A DNA stretch of 21,637 nt, from positions 1-21,637 of the IMG/VR virus record IMGVR_UViG_3300008216_001633. One strand, 5' to 3'. Numbering within the stretch: the stretch's first letter is position 1; each line of letters opens with the position of its first letter. Below are positions 1-6,332 of the stretch, one piece after another. The notes under the pieces were generated by a model. That model did not search any database. It was not told the origin of the DNA and saw only the letters and a program-made list of their open reading frames with translations. The translations under genes and the position numbers were made by a program. This stretch comes from a virus.

Positions 1-4
1 AATC

Positions 5-880
5 ATGAAGAAACGTAAGTTTAGTACACCTTCACTTAAGTTTGCTTTCTCGATAGGTAGTTTTAAACTACCTAAGTTCTGGTCTTTCAGAGTTCCTATT
101 GGTGGTGGCGTCTATATGGGTGGAGGCAAGCTGATTGTTGGCTCACTCTCTGCTGTAGCACTTGGTTTTCTTGCATCACTTTTCTTATTAGTTTCTACTG
201 GTGAACAACAGATTACCTTTCCTATGTTAGGAGCATCTTACGAGGCTCCGTCTATGGTAGGGCATACCATAGTGGATGCCGAGTTCCCTGCTGAGCGTAG
301 TCAAACTTTGCAGATCAATATTCCACAGGGTGAAAGAATTGATCTGATGCAATTCAAGAATATATCTCTAGGTAAAGGCGGTCTTAGTACCGCCTTTCAG
401 ATTACAGGCACTAGTACTAGTGATGTTTTAACCATTGGAACCCTTACCATCATGAACTCAGAATTTCCAAGCATGGATTTTGCTAATGGTGATGTATATA
501 CGATCAATGCTACAAGCTCCGTAGTTGCTGCTGGGCATACTTTTGAAACTACTATGTCCTCCAGCACGAATGATGTAGTGATAGGTAGTAGTCGTGGTGC
601 AGTTAATTACATAGCTGAAGACATGACAGTTGACAGGATTATCATCCGACAAACTACAACCGGGGGCGATGTAATAATCGATAATCTAATTTTGGATGGA
701 GTCAAGGCATGGAATGGAAACTTTGACGCTGACTACTTTGAGATTGGGAGTTTAAACTTAATTAATATTCGTGTCGGTGACGATGGTGATATAGACAGTG
801 CCGACTTGGTGATTAATTCCAGCGTTAATGCAAACACTGTTAATGATGGAGTCAAGGAGCAACCAGTGTTTATAAGGTGA
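5..880 (+). CDS. Membrane-anchored beta-rich protein, probably virion-associated
   Basis: A 291-residue protein with a very basic N-terminus (MKKRKF...), a Gly-rich stretch, one hydrophobic segment at about residues 43-65 (LIVGSLSAVALGFLASLFLL) and then a long hydrophilic region rich in Ser/Thr/Val/Ile/Asp. The C-terminal half has alternating short strands (DRIIIRQ, DVIIDNLILDG, FEIGSLNLINIRV, SADLVINSS) that look like a beta-solenoid or surface fibre. No enzyme motif is visible. The start lies only 4 bases from the window edge, so no ribosome site can be checked and the true start could be upstream. The next gene follows after 4 bases. It has the same orientation as the structural module on the right, so it may be the end of that module in a circular or permuted genome. 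The gene contains two perfect hairpins (252-272, 374-397), a 14-base palindrome at 409-422 and one GTTTAAAC site. The function is unknown; a virion or envelope-anchored role is inferred. Confidence 0.7.
   Translation: MKKRKFSTPSLKFAFSIGSFKLPKFWSFRVPIGGGVYMGGGKLIVGSLSAVALGFLASLFLLVSTGEQQITFPMLGASYEAPSMVGHTIVDAEFPAERSQTLQINIPQGERIDLMQFKNISLGKGGLSTAFQITGTSTSDVLTIGTLTIMNSEFPSMDFANGDVYTINATSSVVAAGHTFETTMSSSTNDVVIGSSRGAVNYIAEDMTVDRIIIRQTTTGGDVIIDNLILDGVKAWNGNFDADYFEIGSLNLINIRVGDDGDIDSADLVINSSVNANTVNDGVKEQPVFIR
252..272. repeat. Inverted repeat, 8-bp stem
   Basis: CTATGGTA, loop GGGCA, TACCATAG, inside the coding region of the first gene. Confidence 0.6.
374..397. repeat. Inverted repeat, 9-bp stem
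   Basis: AAAGGCGGT, loop CTTAGT, ACCGCCTTT. Both arms are coding. There is no T-run, so it is not an obvious terminator. Confidence 0.65.
750..757. promoter_or_regulatory. GTTTAAAC palindrome, site 1
   Basis: Core flanked by GGGA and TTAA. Coding, read as AGT TTA AAC (Ser-Leu-Asn). It is the leftmost of 14 exact copies. Confidence 0.55.
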
Positions 881-884
881 TCGT

Positions 885-1055
885 ATGTTAGCAGCTATAA
901 AATTTGCACTTAAATACAGCGCAGTAGTGCCAGACCTAATAGAGTTTATATCTATATGTGCTGTAAGCAGTGAAGGTGGATACTCAAAGAGAGAGAGGTC
1001 ACTGCTTATGAAAAAGTACTGGGACCTGGTGAAAGTTATCCAGGCTAATAGTTGA
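885..1055 (+). CDS. Small hypothetical protein (56 aa)
   Basis: ATG at 885 follows AAGGTGAT, a good ribosome-binding site that overlaps the end of the upstream gene. The product is MLAAIKFALKYSAVV... ending ...LVKVIQANS: an amphipathic or mildly hydrophobic N-terminal third, one Cys and a basic C-terminal helix. The stop codon at 1053-1055 lies 2 bases from the stop of the convergent minus-strand gene, and the TGA is part of a TTGAGTTTAAAC palindrome. I recognise no family. The close 3' spacing to the upstream gene suggests co-transcription. It is probably real, because the ribosome site and spacing are convincing for such a short ORF. Confidence 0.6.
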   Translation: MLAAIKFALKYSAVVPDLIEFISICAVSSEGGYSKRERSLLMKKYWDLVKVIQANS

Positions 1056-1063
1056 GTTTAAAC
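1056..1063. promoter_or_regulatory. GTTTAAAC palindrome, site 2, at a convergent gene junction
   Basis: Extended form TTGAGTTTAAACCTCA from 1052. It contains the TAA stop of the leftward gene, and its left arm contains the TGA of the rightward gene. Confidence 0.6.
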
Positions 1064-1282
1064 CTCATCTTCTTTCCACCAGTTCATGGTTTTCCATCTG
1101 TCTTTTAGCTGATCTCTTGTAAGGTTATGACCCAAGTGATAGCAGTTATGCTTCACACAGTAATAAACTTCTACTGGTGAAACACTTAGAACTATCTGTT
1201 CGTAGTATTCTTCTACTGCTCTATCGGCATCCTCTCTTGTGCGATGCCTGATCTTATAATCACAGTCATCTTGTTTTGCCAT
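1058..1282 (-). CDS. Zinc-binding phage mini-protein (YYC..C.HLGH type)
   Basis: A 74-residue protein. The N-terminal half is a charged helix (RHRTREDADRAVEEYYEQ), followed by VYYCVKHNCYHLGHN at about residues 39-53, whose Cys and His residues can bind one zinc ion. I know this arrangement from many small uncharacterised phage proteins: a helix rich in R/E and A, then YxCxxCxxWHLGH. Here the second Cys-pair spacing is longer (CVKHNC) and Trp is replaced by Tyr. It lies 3 bases downstream of the GNAT gene and is the last gene of the leftward block. Its stop codon lies within a GTTTAAAC palindrome. A nucleic-acid-binding role is possible but not shown. Confidence 0.75.
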   Translation of the reverse strand: MAKQDDCDYKIRHRTREDADRAVEEYYEQIVLSVSPVEVYYCVKHNCYHLGHNLTRDQLKDRWKTMNWWKEDEV

Positions 1283-1285
1283 ATG

Positions 1286-1825
1286 TCACTCGTAATGACT
1301 GCGTGACCAAGGGTTGGGCATCTTTACTCCTTCCCTTTTCATTTGCTGATAGCCACGCAAGTCGATCTCCTTTTGACTGGGTTCTACAGGGGGTAGAGTA
1401 AACAATGGCTCTTGTACATCTGTACGCCAGTGGTTTATATCCCTGTTTCTTTTCACTCCTCCAGCAGTAACTCTTGTACAGTAGAATCCAATAGATTCCC
1501 AGAACAAATTACTATCACTGCTAGATGCTGTCCTTAAACGTATACCAGTACCAGCTCCAGCTTTAGACATGGCAATTAATTTACTGACCATACTCCATCC
1601 TAGATACCTTCTCCTTGAATCATAATCAACACATGCTTGGTATATAACTACATCATGTCCACTCCTTACAGGACCATGCCATATATATCCAGCAGCTTCT
1701 CCATTATCCTCACAGGTTAGAACACGATTCTCCTCTATCGCTTTCTCTAACGTAGTGAGTGGATAAAATGCTAGATCATCAGCATTCTTTTTCTGTAAAT
1801 AATCTATGTATGTTATTAAGCTCAT
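1286..1825 (-). CDS. GNAT-family N-acetyltransferase
   Basis: A 179-residue protein with the GNAT fold signature: a strand-rich N-terminal half (EAAGYIWHGPV), then IYQACVDYDSRRRYLGWSMVSKL at about residues 81-103. This covers beta-4 and the acetyl-CoA pyrophosphate loop, with R-R-R-Y-L-G in place of Q/RxxGxG/A. The LRTASSSDSNLFWESIGF segment matches the beta-5/alpha-4 part common in phage GNATs (acid/aromatic ...N-FW...GF). A C-terminal extension rich in Pro and Lys follows. It would transfer an acetyl group from acetyl-CoA to an unknown amine; phage examples often modify host proteins or metabolites. The ATG has no clear ribosome site: its leader is a TATATATA tract just after a strong hairpin at 1841-1874. 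The start is therefore the weak point. Confidence 0.8.
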   Translation of the reverse strand: MSLITYIDYLQKKNADDLAFYPLTTLEKAIEENRVLTCEDNGEAAGYIWHGPVRSGHDVVIYQACVDYDSRRRYLGWSMVSKLIAMSKAGAGTGIRLRTASSSDSNLFWESIGFYCTRVTAGGVKRNRDINHWRTDVQEPLFTLPPVEPSQKEIDLRGYQQMKREGVKMPNPWSRSHYE

Positions 1826-1840
1826 ATATATATAATATAA

Positions 1841-1874
1841 ATATAAGAGTTGAGTTAAGACTCAACTCTTATAT
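1841..1874 (-). terminator. Long hairpin between the RecA-fold ATPase and the GNAT gene
   Basis: A perfect 15-bp stem (1841-1855 with 1860-1874) and loop TAAG, directly after the ATPase stop on the minus strand. It is followed by the AT-rich run TTATATTTATATTATA rather than a clean T-run, so it may be a partial terminator or a 5' stabilising hairpin for the GNAT mRNA. The inner part, TTGAGTTAAGACTCAA at 1850-1865, has the same arms as the dispersed 16-bp palindrome. Confidence 0.6.
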
Positions 1875-1878
1875 ATAA

Positions 1879-3135
1879 CTAGTCTTGTTTAGCTAGTCCG
1901 TAGATTTTCTCATTCTCTTTGAGACCTGTTGCTATCAGCTCTTTGTTTCGGAACATTATCTTTAGCTGATCTGTGATAGCACTTCTTTCTACTTCAAAGG
2001 TCTTAGCCAGTTCGGTAGCAGTCTTCGCTCCGACCTCATCGAGATAGTCCTTGAGAGATGAGTAGAGATTTTTCTCCTTGTCTATAAGTCCTGCGGTTTC
2101 TTCCTTTGCAGCAAACCTGATTCCATTGATGCCGTTCTCATTGAAACTGTAGTGAAGTCCCATTGGTTTAGGTACTGGCATATCATTTGCCTTGGTCACT
2201 TCCAGTAGTACAGCAATACTTCCAGTATCATCTATGATCTTTGAAGAGTGACGTAACATTACATCTGCGCCAGCTTCATACTGTGAGTTCCCATAGTAGA
2301 TAGTCTCGTCATACTTGGGAGTGTGGGCTATCGCTAGCCACGACACACCTAATTTATTAAGCATGTCTATTGTAGCTGTGGCTACCTTGTCTTCTTTCAT
2401 GTCACCAGTACCAGCTCTTGAGATAGAGTCCAGTACTATGAATGTAGTATTGTTCTCTTGTATGTATTCCTCCATTACATCTTTTATATCCACGAGTGTT
2501 GCACCCTTGCCATTAAGAACACTAAGTGAGGAGTTTGAGTTTAAACCCAATGCTTCCGCCACTCCCAGTATCCTTGGTGGGATAGTTGAGCTAGGTCTTT
2601 CTAGGTTCACATATAGAGTATCTCCCTGCTCAGTATTCCAGTAATGGTTAGTTCCATAGTTGACAGCCAGTGCCATCATTAGACCAGTGAAACTCTTTCC
2701 CCTGCCAGGCTTGCCGTACATGATAGTTCCACCACCACTCAGGACATGAGGCTTCAAGGTATAGCCAATGTTTCTTTCTGCACCCTCTACCTTTACTGGT
2801 GCTTGTATAGATAAGTATTCTGGATAGACTGCGAGACAGAAGTCATTCATCTGTTTGACCAGATCACCTTTCGGAATAATCGTGGCAGCATCTCCATATG
2901 TCTCACCTAGAAATTTATAGGCAGAATTACACAGCTTGGTTCTTTCTTCACTGCGCTTGATATTACATACGGTATAGGCAATGTTCTCTCCATTAAATGC
3001 TATGCCTAGCTCTGCATGTATCCCTGTCTTTTCAGGACGTATGTCATGAGCACTAAGAGTTATTGCGTTTAAACCCAACTCAATATGTTTTAGAATACCG
3101 TCATTCTTGTCCCTTGTTAACGCTCCGCCTACCAT
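1879..3135 (-). CDS. RecA-superfamily ATPase (RepA/DnaB-like), probable replication or recombination protein
   Basis: A 418-residue protein. Walker A is GKPGRGKS at residues 141-148. Walker B is FIVLDSIS at about 232-239, with the acidic D236. AIAHTPK at 268-274 fits the sensor/motif-3 position of RecA-fold ATPases of the AAA_25/RepA type. An N-terminal region of about 120 residues without clear motifs precedes the ATPase core. The C-terminal 65 residues (LYSSLKDYLDEVGAKTATELAKTFEVERSAITDQL...) form a predicted winged helix for DNA binding. Start: AGGAGGAG stands 4 bases before the ATG. The gene overlaps the upstream small ORF by 35 bases and sits with two nucleases and Bet, which argues for genome replication or recombination-dependent replication. 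It could be a helicase loader, a helicase or a RadA-like recombinase; motifs alone do not decide. Confidence 0.8.
   Translation of the reverse strand: MVGGALTRDKNDGILKHIELGLNAITLSAHDIRPEKTGIHAELGIAFNGENIAYTVCNIKRSEERTKLCNSAYKFLGETYGDAATIIPKGDLVKQMNDFCLAVYPEYLSIQAPVKVEGAERNIGYTLKPHVLSGGGTIMYGKPGRGKSFTGLMMALAVNYGTNHYWNTEQGDTLYVNLERPSSTIPPRILGVAEALGLNSNSSLSVLNGKGATLVDIKDVMEEYIQENNTTFIVLDSISRAGTGDMKEDKVATATIDMLNKLGVSWLAIAHTPKYDETIYYGNSQYEAGADVMLRHSSKIIDDTGSIAVLLEVTKANDMPVPKPMGLHYSFNENGINGIRFAAKEETAGLIDKEKNLYSSLKDYLDEVGAKTATELAKTFEVERSAITDQLKIMFRNKELIATGLKENEKIYGLAKQD
2539..2546. promoter_or_regulatory. GTTTAAAC palindrome, site 3
   Basis: TTGAGTTTAAACCCAA at 2535-2550 has one mismatch to the 16-bp consensus. 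Coding in the ATPase gene (GGT TTA AAC, Gly-Leu-Asn). Confidence 0.6.
3067..3074. promoter_or_regulatory. GTTTAAAC palindrome, site 4
   Basis: TTGCGTTTAAACCCAA at 3063-3078, 62 bases inside the 5' end of the ATPase gene. Confidence 0.55.
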
Positions 3136-3328
3136 AAAACTCCTCCTGATATCGCCGTGTAGATTGCCTTGCTTTATTTATTCTTTCTTTAGCCAACTCC
3201 AGTGTTTCGGGTGAAGGCTTATCTTTTTCTGGCATCGGATACCAGATAGCCCCACAGTATGGTGAGGCTACTGACATGTCCCATTTGCATGTCATTAGTT
3301 CTTGGCACACAGAATCATCACAGGTCAT
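3101..3328 (-). CDS. Small Cys-containing hypothetical protein (75 aa)
   Basis: Starts in an ATGA overlap with the stop of the upstream PD-(D/E)XK nuclease gene and overlaps the downstream ATPase gene by 35 bases, so it is embedded in a translationally coupled run. The N-terminal third has four Cys (C3, C8, C14, C25) that could hold a metal. The C-terminal half is charged and helical (PETLELAKERINKARQSTRRYQEEFYGRR). I recognise no family. Its coupling to the nuclease and the ATPase suggests an accessory role in DNA metabolism, but this rests only on position. Confidence 0.6.
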   Translation of the reverse strand: MTCDDSVCQELMTCKWDMSVASPYCGAIWYPMPEKDKPSPETLELAKERINKARQSTRRYQEEFYGRRSVNKGQE

Positions 3329-4293
3329 AGCTTCACCGAATGGTATTTAGAGTACTTCTGAGCCTCATACAGAAGCGTAGCGTGTAAGAAAGCCTGTCCA
3401 CCTATCAGTTGCTCTGGAAGATGGTTAATAGAGACTTTCTCGTTCTCTTCATCTATGTGTATGACAGCACCACCAAGCTGTAGTTCATCTACCCTGTGGT
3501 GCATCTGGTCCTTGTATCCACTCCATATATCTATACCGTTGCCAATCATAGATGCTATACAGGCTATGTATGCAGAGACCTGCAGTGCATCCTTGAAGTA
3601 AATGTTGCTACCTGTCTTGAAGTCACAGACATATATCGTGTTGTCTTCATTGGACAACACTATGTCTATAGCACCACCAACAGCTAGGTCAGTGTGGAAT
3701 ACAGGCAGCTCAGTGCCTTTGATTTTAAACCCCATCTCTGCTATCCAAGAGTCTATCTTTTCAAAGCAGACTTTTAATGCCTCGGTACTATCCTCATCAG
3801 TTAAGTGACCTTTCCAATCACCATTGGTGAGGTATGCCTCAACAGCATTATGTATACGAGTACCCCTATTGCCTGCCTTCTTTAGCACTTGGTCTGGTAT
3901 GCCTTTAGCTTCAACAAGTGTTGTAGTTACTTCATCTTCATACCTTTGAATAATCCACCCAGCAAGCTCCTCTTTATCTGTAAATGAGTCCAAGTTAAGT
4001 AACTCTTCTTTAGATGCTAGTAGCTCATCATAGATTGCTTTTGATATCGGAACTTTTCTTTCTGATATATATTCCAGTGCATGCTTCACTTGCCATCTGG
4101 CAATAGGGCTAGTGCCACTACCATCTGTAGCACTAGTAATACCAGTGACTGAGGGCATCTGTACTCCCTCATAGTCCTCATTAAAACCACTGACCATATA
4201 CTTATGACCACGACCTATTGTTTTCTGTTCAACTGTTACTTCTTTACAATGGTTTTGTTCTTGATGTAGCCATCGCTTATACGTTTTCTTCAT
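3325..4293 (-). CDS. PD-(D/E)XK exonuclease (Cas4/RecB-like)
   Basis: A 322-residue protein with the full RecB/Cas4-type nuclease signature: RGTRIHNAVEAYL with H148, TELPVF with E195, GGAIDIVL with D210, the catalytic core CDFKTG (D224-x-K226) and QVSAY with Q238. Such phage exonucleases resect double-stranded ends to provide the single strand used by an annealase, here the adjacent Bet protein. The upstream gene overlaps its start by 17 bases, and a purine-rich GGAGAAAGTA precedes the ATG. I see no helicase domain and no iron-sulfur Cys cluster of the Cas4 kind, so it is a stand-alone nuclease. It most likely plays the lambda Exo role. Confidence 0.85.
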   Translation of the reverse strand: MKKTYKRWLHQEQNHCKEVTVEQKTIGRGHKYMVSGFNEDYEGVQMPSVTGITSATDGSGTSPIARWQVKHALEYISERKVPISKAIYDELLASKEELLNLDSFTDKEELAGWIIQRYEDEVTTTLVEAKGIPDQVLKKAGNRGTRIHNAVEAYLTNGDWKGHLTDEDSTEALKVCFEKIDSWIAEMGFKIKGTELPVFHTDLAVGGAIDIVLSNEDNTIYVCDFKTGSNIYFKDALQVSAYIACIASMIGNGIDIWSGYKDQMHHRVDELQLGGAVIHIDEENEKVSINHLPEQLIGGQAFLHATLLYEAQKYSKYHSVKL

Positions 4294-4615
4294 TACTTTC
4301 TCCTAGTAATTTTATTTCTCGAATCAAAAAGGCTCTTGCTTTATTCTTTGTGTAGACTCTGACTACACCACCCATAGATTTCTCCGATTCCCATGAGGCT
4401 GCTTCAAGCTGTTCCATAGCATAGGCTAGCCATCTTGGTATTCCAGCTTGAGTACTCTTGACTTCATATACCGCATCAGTAGTTTCAACATCAGTGTGGG
4501 GTCGGGACTTGTCTAGGTTCCTGACCCCACCTAATGCGATAGCTACCCTGCGCTCATAGGTTTTACCCCTACGTCTGTTACCAGCGTTGCGCTTGGTAGT
4601 ATCTTTATTAGCCAT
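4277..4615 (-). CDS. Holliday-junction-resolvase-like PD-(D/E)XK endonuclease
   Basis: A 112-residue basic protein. E21 in GKTYERRVA, D42 in RPHTDVET and the E51-V-K53 pair in VYEVKST match the compact PD-(D/E)XK fold of archaeal-type Holliday junction resolvases and related phage endonucleases. The RWLAYAMEQLEAA helix follows, as in that family. The N-terminus is rich in Lys/Arg for DNA contact. It would cut branched recombination intermediates or specific DNA ends. It overlaps Bet by 8 bases and the exonuclease by 17, so the three are one recombination cassette. The ATG lacks a strong ribosome site, consistent with translational coupling to Bet. Confidence 0.8.
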   Translation of the reverse strand: MANKDTTKRNAGNRRRGKTYERRVAIALGGVRNLDKSRPHTDVETTDAVYEVKSTQAGIPRWLAYAMEQLEAASWESEKSMGGVVRVYTKNKARAFLIREIKLLGESNEENV

Positions 4616-5714
4616 TGCGGTATTCTGCTTCGTGTTCTATGCAGGTCCAGACACCAGCCTCTATCTCTACTTCACCGTCTGCATCACACAGCATGCATAC
4701 TTCTTTAGCTACTTTTTCCCCTGCAAGCTGAGCCATCCACCATGTTACTGTTTGTCCTGGTGCATTAGCCTTGACATATTCAGCAGTATCTGCACCGTGT
4801 GCTTCCTCTATTGCCTTAACCCATTCAGTCTGGAATGTAATCTTGGGCTTGTCATAATTACAGTTGCACCACTTCTCGTTTGGCCCCATGTGAGAGTAAT
4901 AGACACCGTAGTTGCCATCTCTTTTGTCCATCTGTTCGTTGTGTGAAGGACATAGGATTGATTCTGGTGGTATTGGCTCACTGAGTACCTGTGGTTTTGC
5001 ACTTGTAATAACAGGCTCCACTGTAGTAGTTATCTGTTCTACTTTAGGCTTGACAAGTACTACCTCTGCGCCGAAAGACTCAGCATGTTGTACCAAGGGA
5101 GTAGAGACTTGAGCCTTATCTATGCTCTCTATCTCCTGTATAAGATCAACATCTTTAAACTTGTCAGCCTGTGCCATCTCTTCAGCAGAGTATGCTCCTG
5201 CAAACTTGTCTGGATATGCCATTCTCAGTGCCTTGACTATGGCACACTTCTCTATCATAGTTCCTGGCATCTTTGCCCATAGACTTTTGCCTGTGTCAAA
5301 GTCACTTAGTAATACAGTTGTAGGCATTGTCCCGTCCTTAGTGTGGACATCAGCCCATCCACCTACTAAGCTGTCTGTTGGTAGCATGAAAGTACCGATT
5401 AACTTTGTTTCCTGTGACTCTCCCTGCCTTACAACCAGTATCCCTGACTCCCATGTAGCATTCTGTGATCTTGCTACCTTGGTAAAGAAATCTTTACCAG
5501 TAATAAAACTAGCAGGGCTAGTATCGGTATACTTAACGATGTGTATATCTCTCAAGAATGGATTCGCTCCAAGGGATTCACATAACCTCTTGAATACATA
5601 CATCTCTGCATCTGTTGGTTGCTTTGTATTCTGTGATACAACCAGTGCTCGCAGATCATCCATGTTTACTTCATGTCTAGGACTTGTTGTGTTTAAACTC
5701 AATTCACTTGTCAT
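4608..5714 (-). CDS. bet: Phage recombination protein Bet (RecT/Red-beta annealase) with zinc-binding tail
   Basis: A 368-residue protein. Residues about 20-185 carry the Bet/RecT pattern: DAEMYVFKRLCESLGANPFLRDIHIVKY, SFITGKDFFTKVA, and WAKMPGTMIEKCAIVKALRMAYPDKFAGAYSAEEM. The product anneals complementary single strands during phage recombination. Beyond about residue 250 there is an unusual tail with two possible zinc sites: C255/H258/H275/C283/C285 and C340/C343/C358/H361. Lambda Bet, at about 260 residues, has no such tail. GGGGAG precedes the ATG by 6 bases, and the gene overlaps its upstream neighbour by 11 bases. The downstream genes are a resolvase-like endonuclease and an exonuclease, a classic recombination set. 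A GTTTAAAC site lies 16-23 bases into the coding sequence. Confidence 0.88.
   Translation of the reverse strand: MTSELSLNTTSPRHEVNMDDLRALVVSQNTKQPTDAEMYVFKRLCESLGANPFLRDIHIVKYTDTSPASFITGKDFFTKVARSQNATWESGILVVRQGESQETKLIGTFMLPTDSLVGGWADVHTKDGTMPTTVLLSDFDTGKSLWAKMPGTMIEKCAIVKALRMAYPDKFAGAYSAEEMAQADKFKDVDLIQEIESIDKAQVSTPLVQHAESFGAEVVLVKPKVEQITTTVEPVITSAKPQVLSEPIPPESILCPSHNEQMDKRDGNYGVYYSHMGPNEKWCNCNYDKPKITFQTEWVKAIEEAHGADTAEYVKANAPGQTVTWWMAQLAGEKVAKEVCMLCDADGEVEIEAGVWTCIEHEAEYRNG
5691..5698. promoter_or_regulatory. GTTTAAAC palindrome, site 5
   Basis: TTGTGTTTAAACTCAA at 5687-5702 has one mismatch to the 16-bp consensus. It sits at codons 5-10 of bet, where a bound protein would block early elongation of transcription. 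Confidence 0.6.
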
Positions 5715-5958
5715 TGGCTTCTCCCCAATTTAGTTGCTTAAAAATTCTAGCTAACTTTTGTTTGTACTTTGCTTTTCTTTTATTTTCAGTAGCCTTTTTC
5801 TTCTTGGCTGCTTGTTTCTTTTTTTCTGATGTCATCCAGTGATTGTCTCCATCATTACTGTTAGGAAAATCTTTCACTGCCATACATTTCTTGCACCTCC
5901 CTCTACTGTATGGTCCATTAGGTTGTTCAATTAACCAGTGGTGTACGCATTCATCCAT
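5704..5958 (-). CDS. Zinc-ribbon mini-protein with Lys-rich tail
   Basis: An 84-residue protein. The N-terminus MDECVHHWLIEQPNGPYSRGRCKKCMAVKDFPNS contains C4, H6/H7 and C22/C25, a small zinc knuckle of the C-x-HxW...G..CxxC...F type that I recall from phage and bacterial hypothetical proteins. The second half is a highly basic helix (KKKQAAKKKKATENKRKAKYKQKLARIFKQ) suited to nucleic-acid binding. AAAGGA precedes the ATG. It is the first gene after the intergenic region with the candidate small RNA and overlaps bet by 11 bases. A DNA- or RNA-binding helper of the recombination cassette is plausible. Confidence 0.7.
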   Translation of the reverse strand: MDECVHHWLIEQPNGPYSRGRCKKCMAVKDFPNSNDGDNHWMTSEKKKQAAKKKKATENKRKAKYKQKLARIFKQLNWGEANDK

Positions 5959-5978
5959 ATATTGTCCTTTCTTATTTG

Positions 5979-6009
5979 TTGACCGCTATATATTGTTGTG
6001 TTATATAAT
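5979..6009 (+). promoter_or_regulatory. Sigma-70-like promoter on the plus strand, facing no coding gene
   Basis: TTGACC at 5979-5984 and TATAAT at 6004-6009 with a 19-base spacer. A 17-base spacing to TATATA at 6002-6007 is also possible. It points right into a stretch without a plus-strand ORF that ends in an intrinsic terminator. On the minus strand the same AT-rich stretch offers TATAAC with only a poor -35 for the genes to the left, so it might serve both directions. Confidence 0.5.
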
Positions 6010-6013
6010 TTAA

Positions 6014-6102
6014 AAAGTCCGAAACTAATAGGTTTCTCCTCTATTGTCGGGCTGTCTTGCTTTAAGAGAGCAGCGTTCCCTCCAAGGCACTGCTCTCTTT
6101 TT
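6014..6102 (+). ncRNA. Candidate small RNA with C-rich anti-Shine-Dalgarno-like segments
   Basis: About 90 nt between a promoter (5979-6009) and a plus-strand intrinsic terminator. The 5' end can form a small hairpin, GAAAC-TAATAG-GTTTC at 6021-6036. Next comes the pyrimidine stretch TCTCCTCTA, then the terminator hairpin, whose 16-base loop is CGTTCCCTCCAAGGCA. CTCCT and CCCTCC are complementary to AGGAG/GGAGG ribosome sites, which most genes here use. No ORF on either strand covers this stretch. The exact 5' end is inferred from promoter spacing, and the RNA is a prediction. Confidence 0.45.
6064..6102 (+). terminator. Intrinsic terminator on the plus strand
   Basis: A 10-bp stem AAGAGAGCAG / CTGCTCTCTT (6064-6073 with 6090-6099) running into TTTTT at 6098-6102. 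On the minus strand the stem is followed by AAAGC, so it does not look like a leftward terminator. Confidence 0.65.
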
Positions 6103-6113
6103 GTAACCATTAA

Positions 6114-6317
6114 TTATAGCAGTATTGTGGGCTTAATCCTATGGTTTTTCTTGTAGTCTTCGACTGTACTTCTAAGAACTCTGATGCTTCTTTCCCCTGC
6201 TCCGACATGGAATGCTTCAAGGTCACCAGTCTTGATCATCTTGTAAACAGCAGTCTTGTGCATGCCTAGCATGGAGCATACTTGCGGTACTGTTAGCGGT
6301 TCATCTTTGTTTAACAT
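6114..6317 (-). CDS. Excisionase-like HTH DNA-binding protein
   Basis: A 67-residue protein of the HTH_17/excisionase (MerR-like winged helix) type. LTVPQVCSMLGMHKTAVYKMIKTGDLEAFHVGAGERSIRVLRSTVEDYKK shows the helix-turn-helix at about residues 8-28, the GDLEAFxVG wing and the IRVLRSTVEDY end typical of these proteins. Members act as excisionases or small transcription regulators. No integrase is seen in the window, so a regulator role is as likely as excision. AGGAG stands 9 bases before the ATG. It is the only clear small DNA-binding regulator in the early block, and so a candidate (not shown) for recognising one of the palindromic sites. Confidence 0.8.
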   Translation of the reverse strand: MLNKDEPLTVPQVCSMLGMHKTAVYKMIKTGDLEAFHVGAGERSIRVLRSTVEDYKKNHRIKPTILL

Positions 6318-6332
6318 GAATTAGACTCCTAA

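Noticed and set aside
2315-5733. Plus-strand ORFs inside the ATPase, nuclease and Bet genes
   Set aside because: Cys/Ser/Leu-rich translations typical of antisense shadow frames; the minus-strand proteins have clear motifs.
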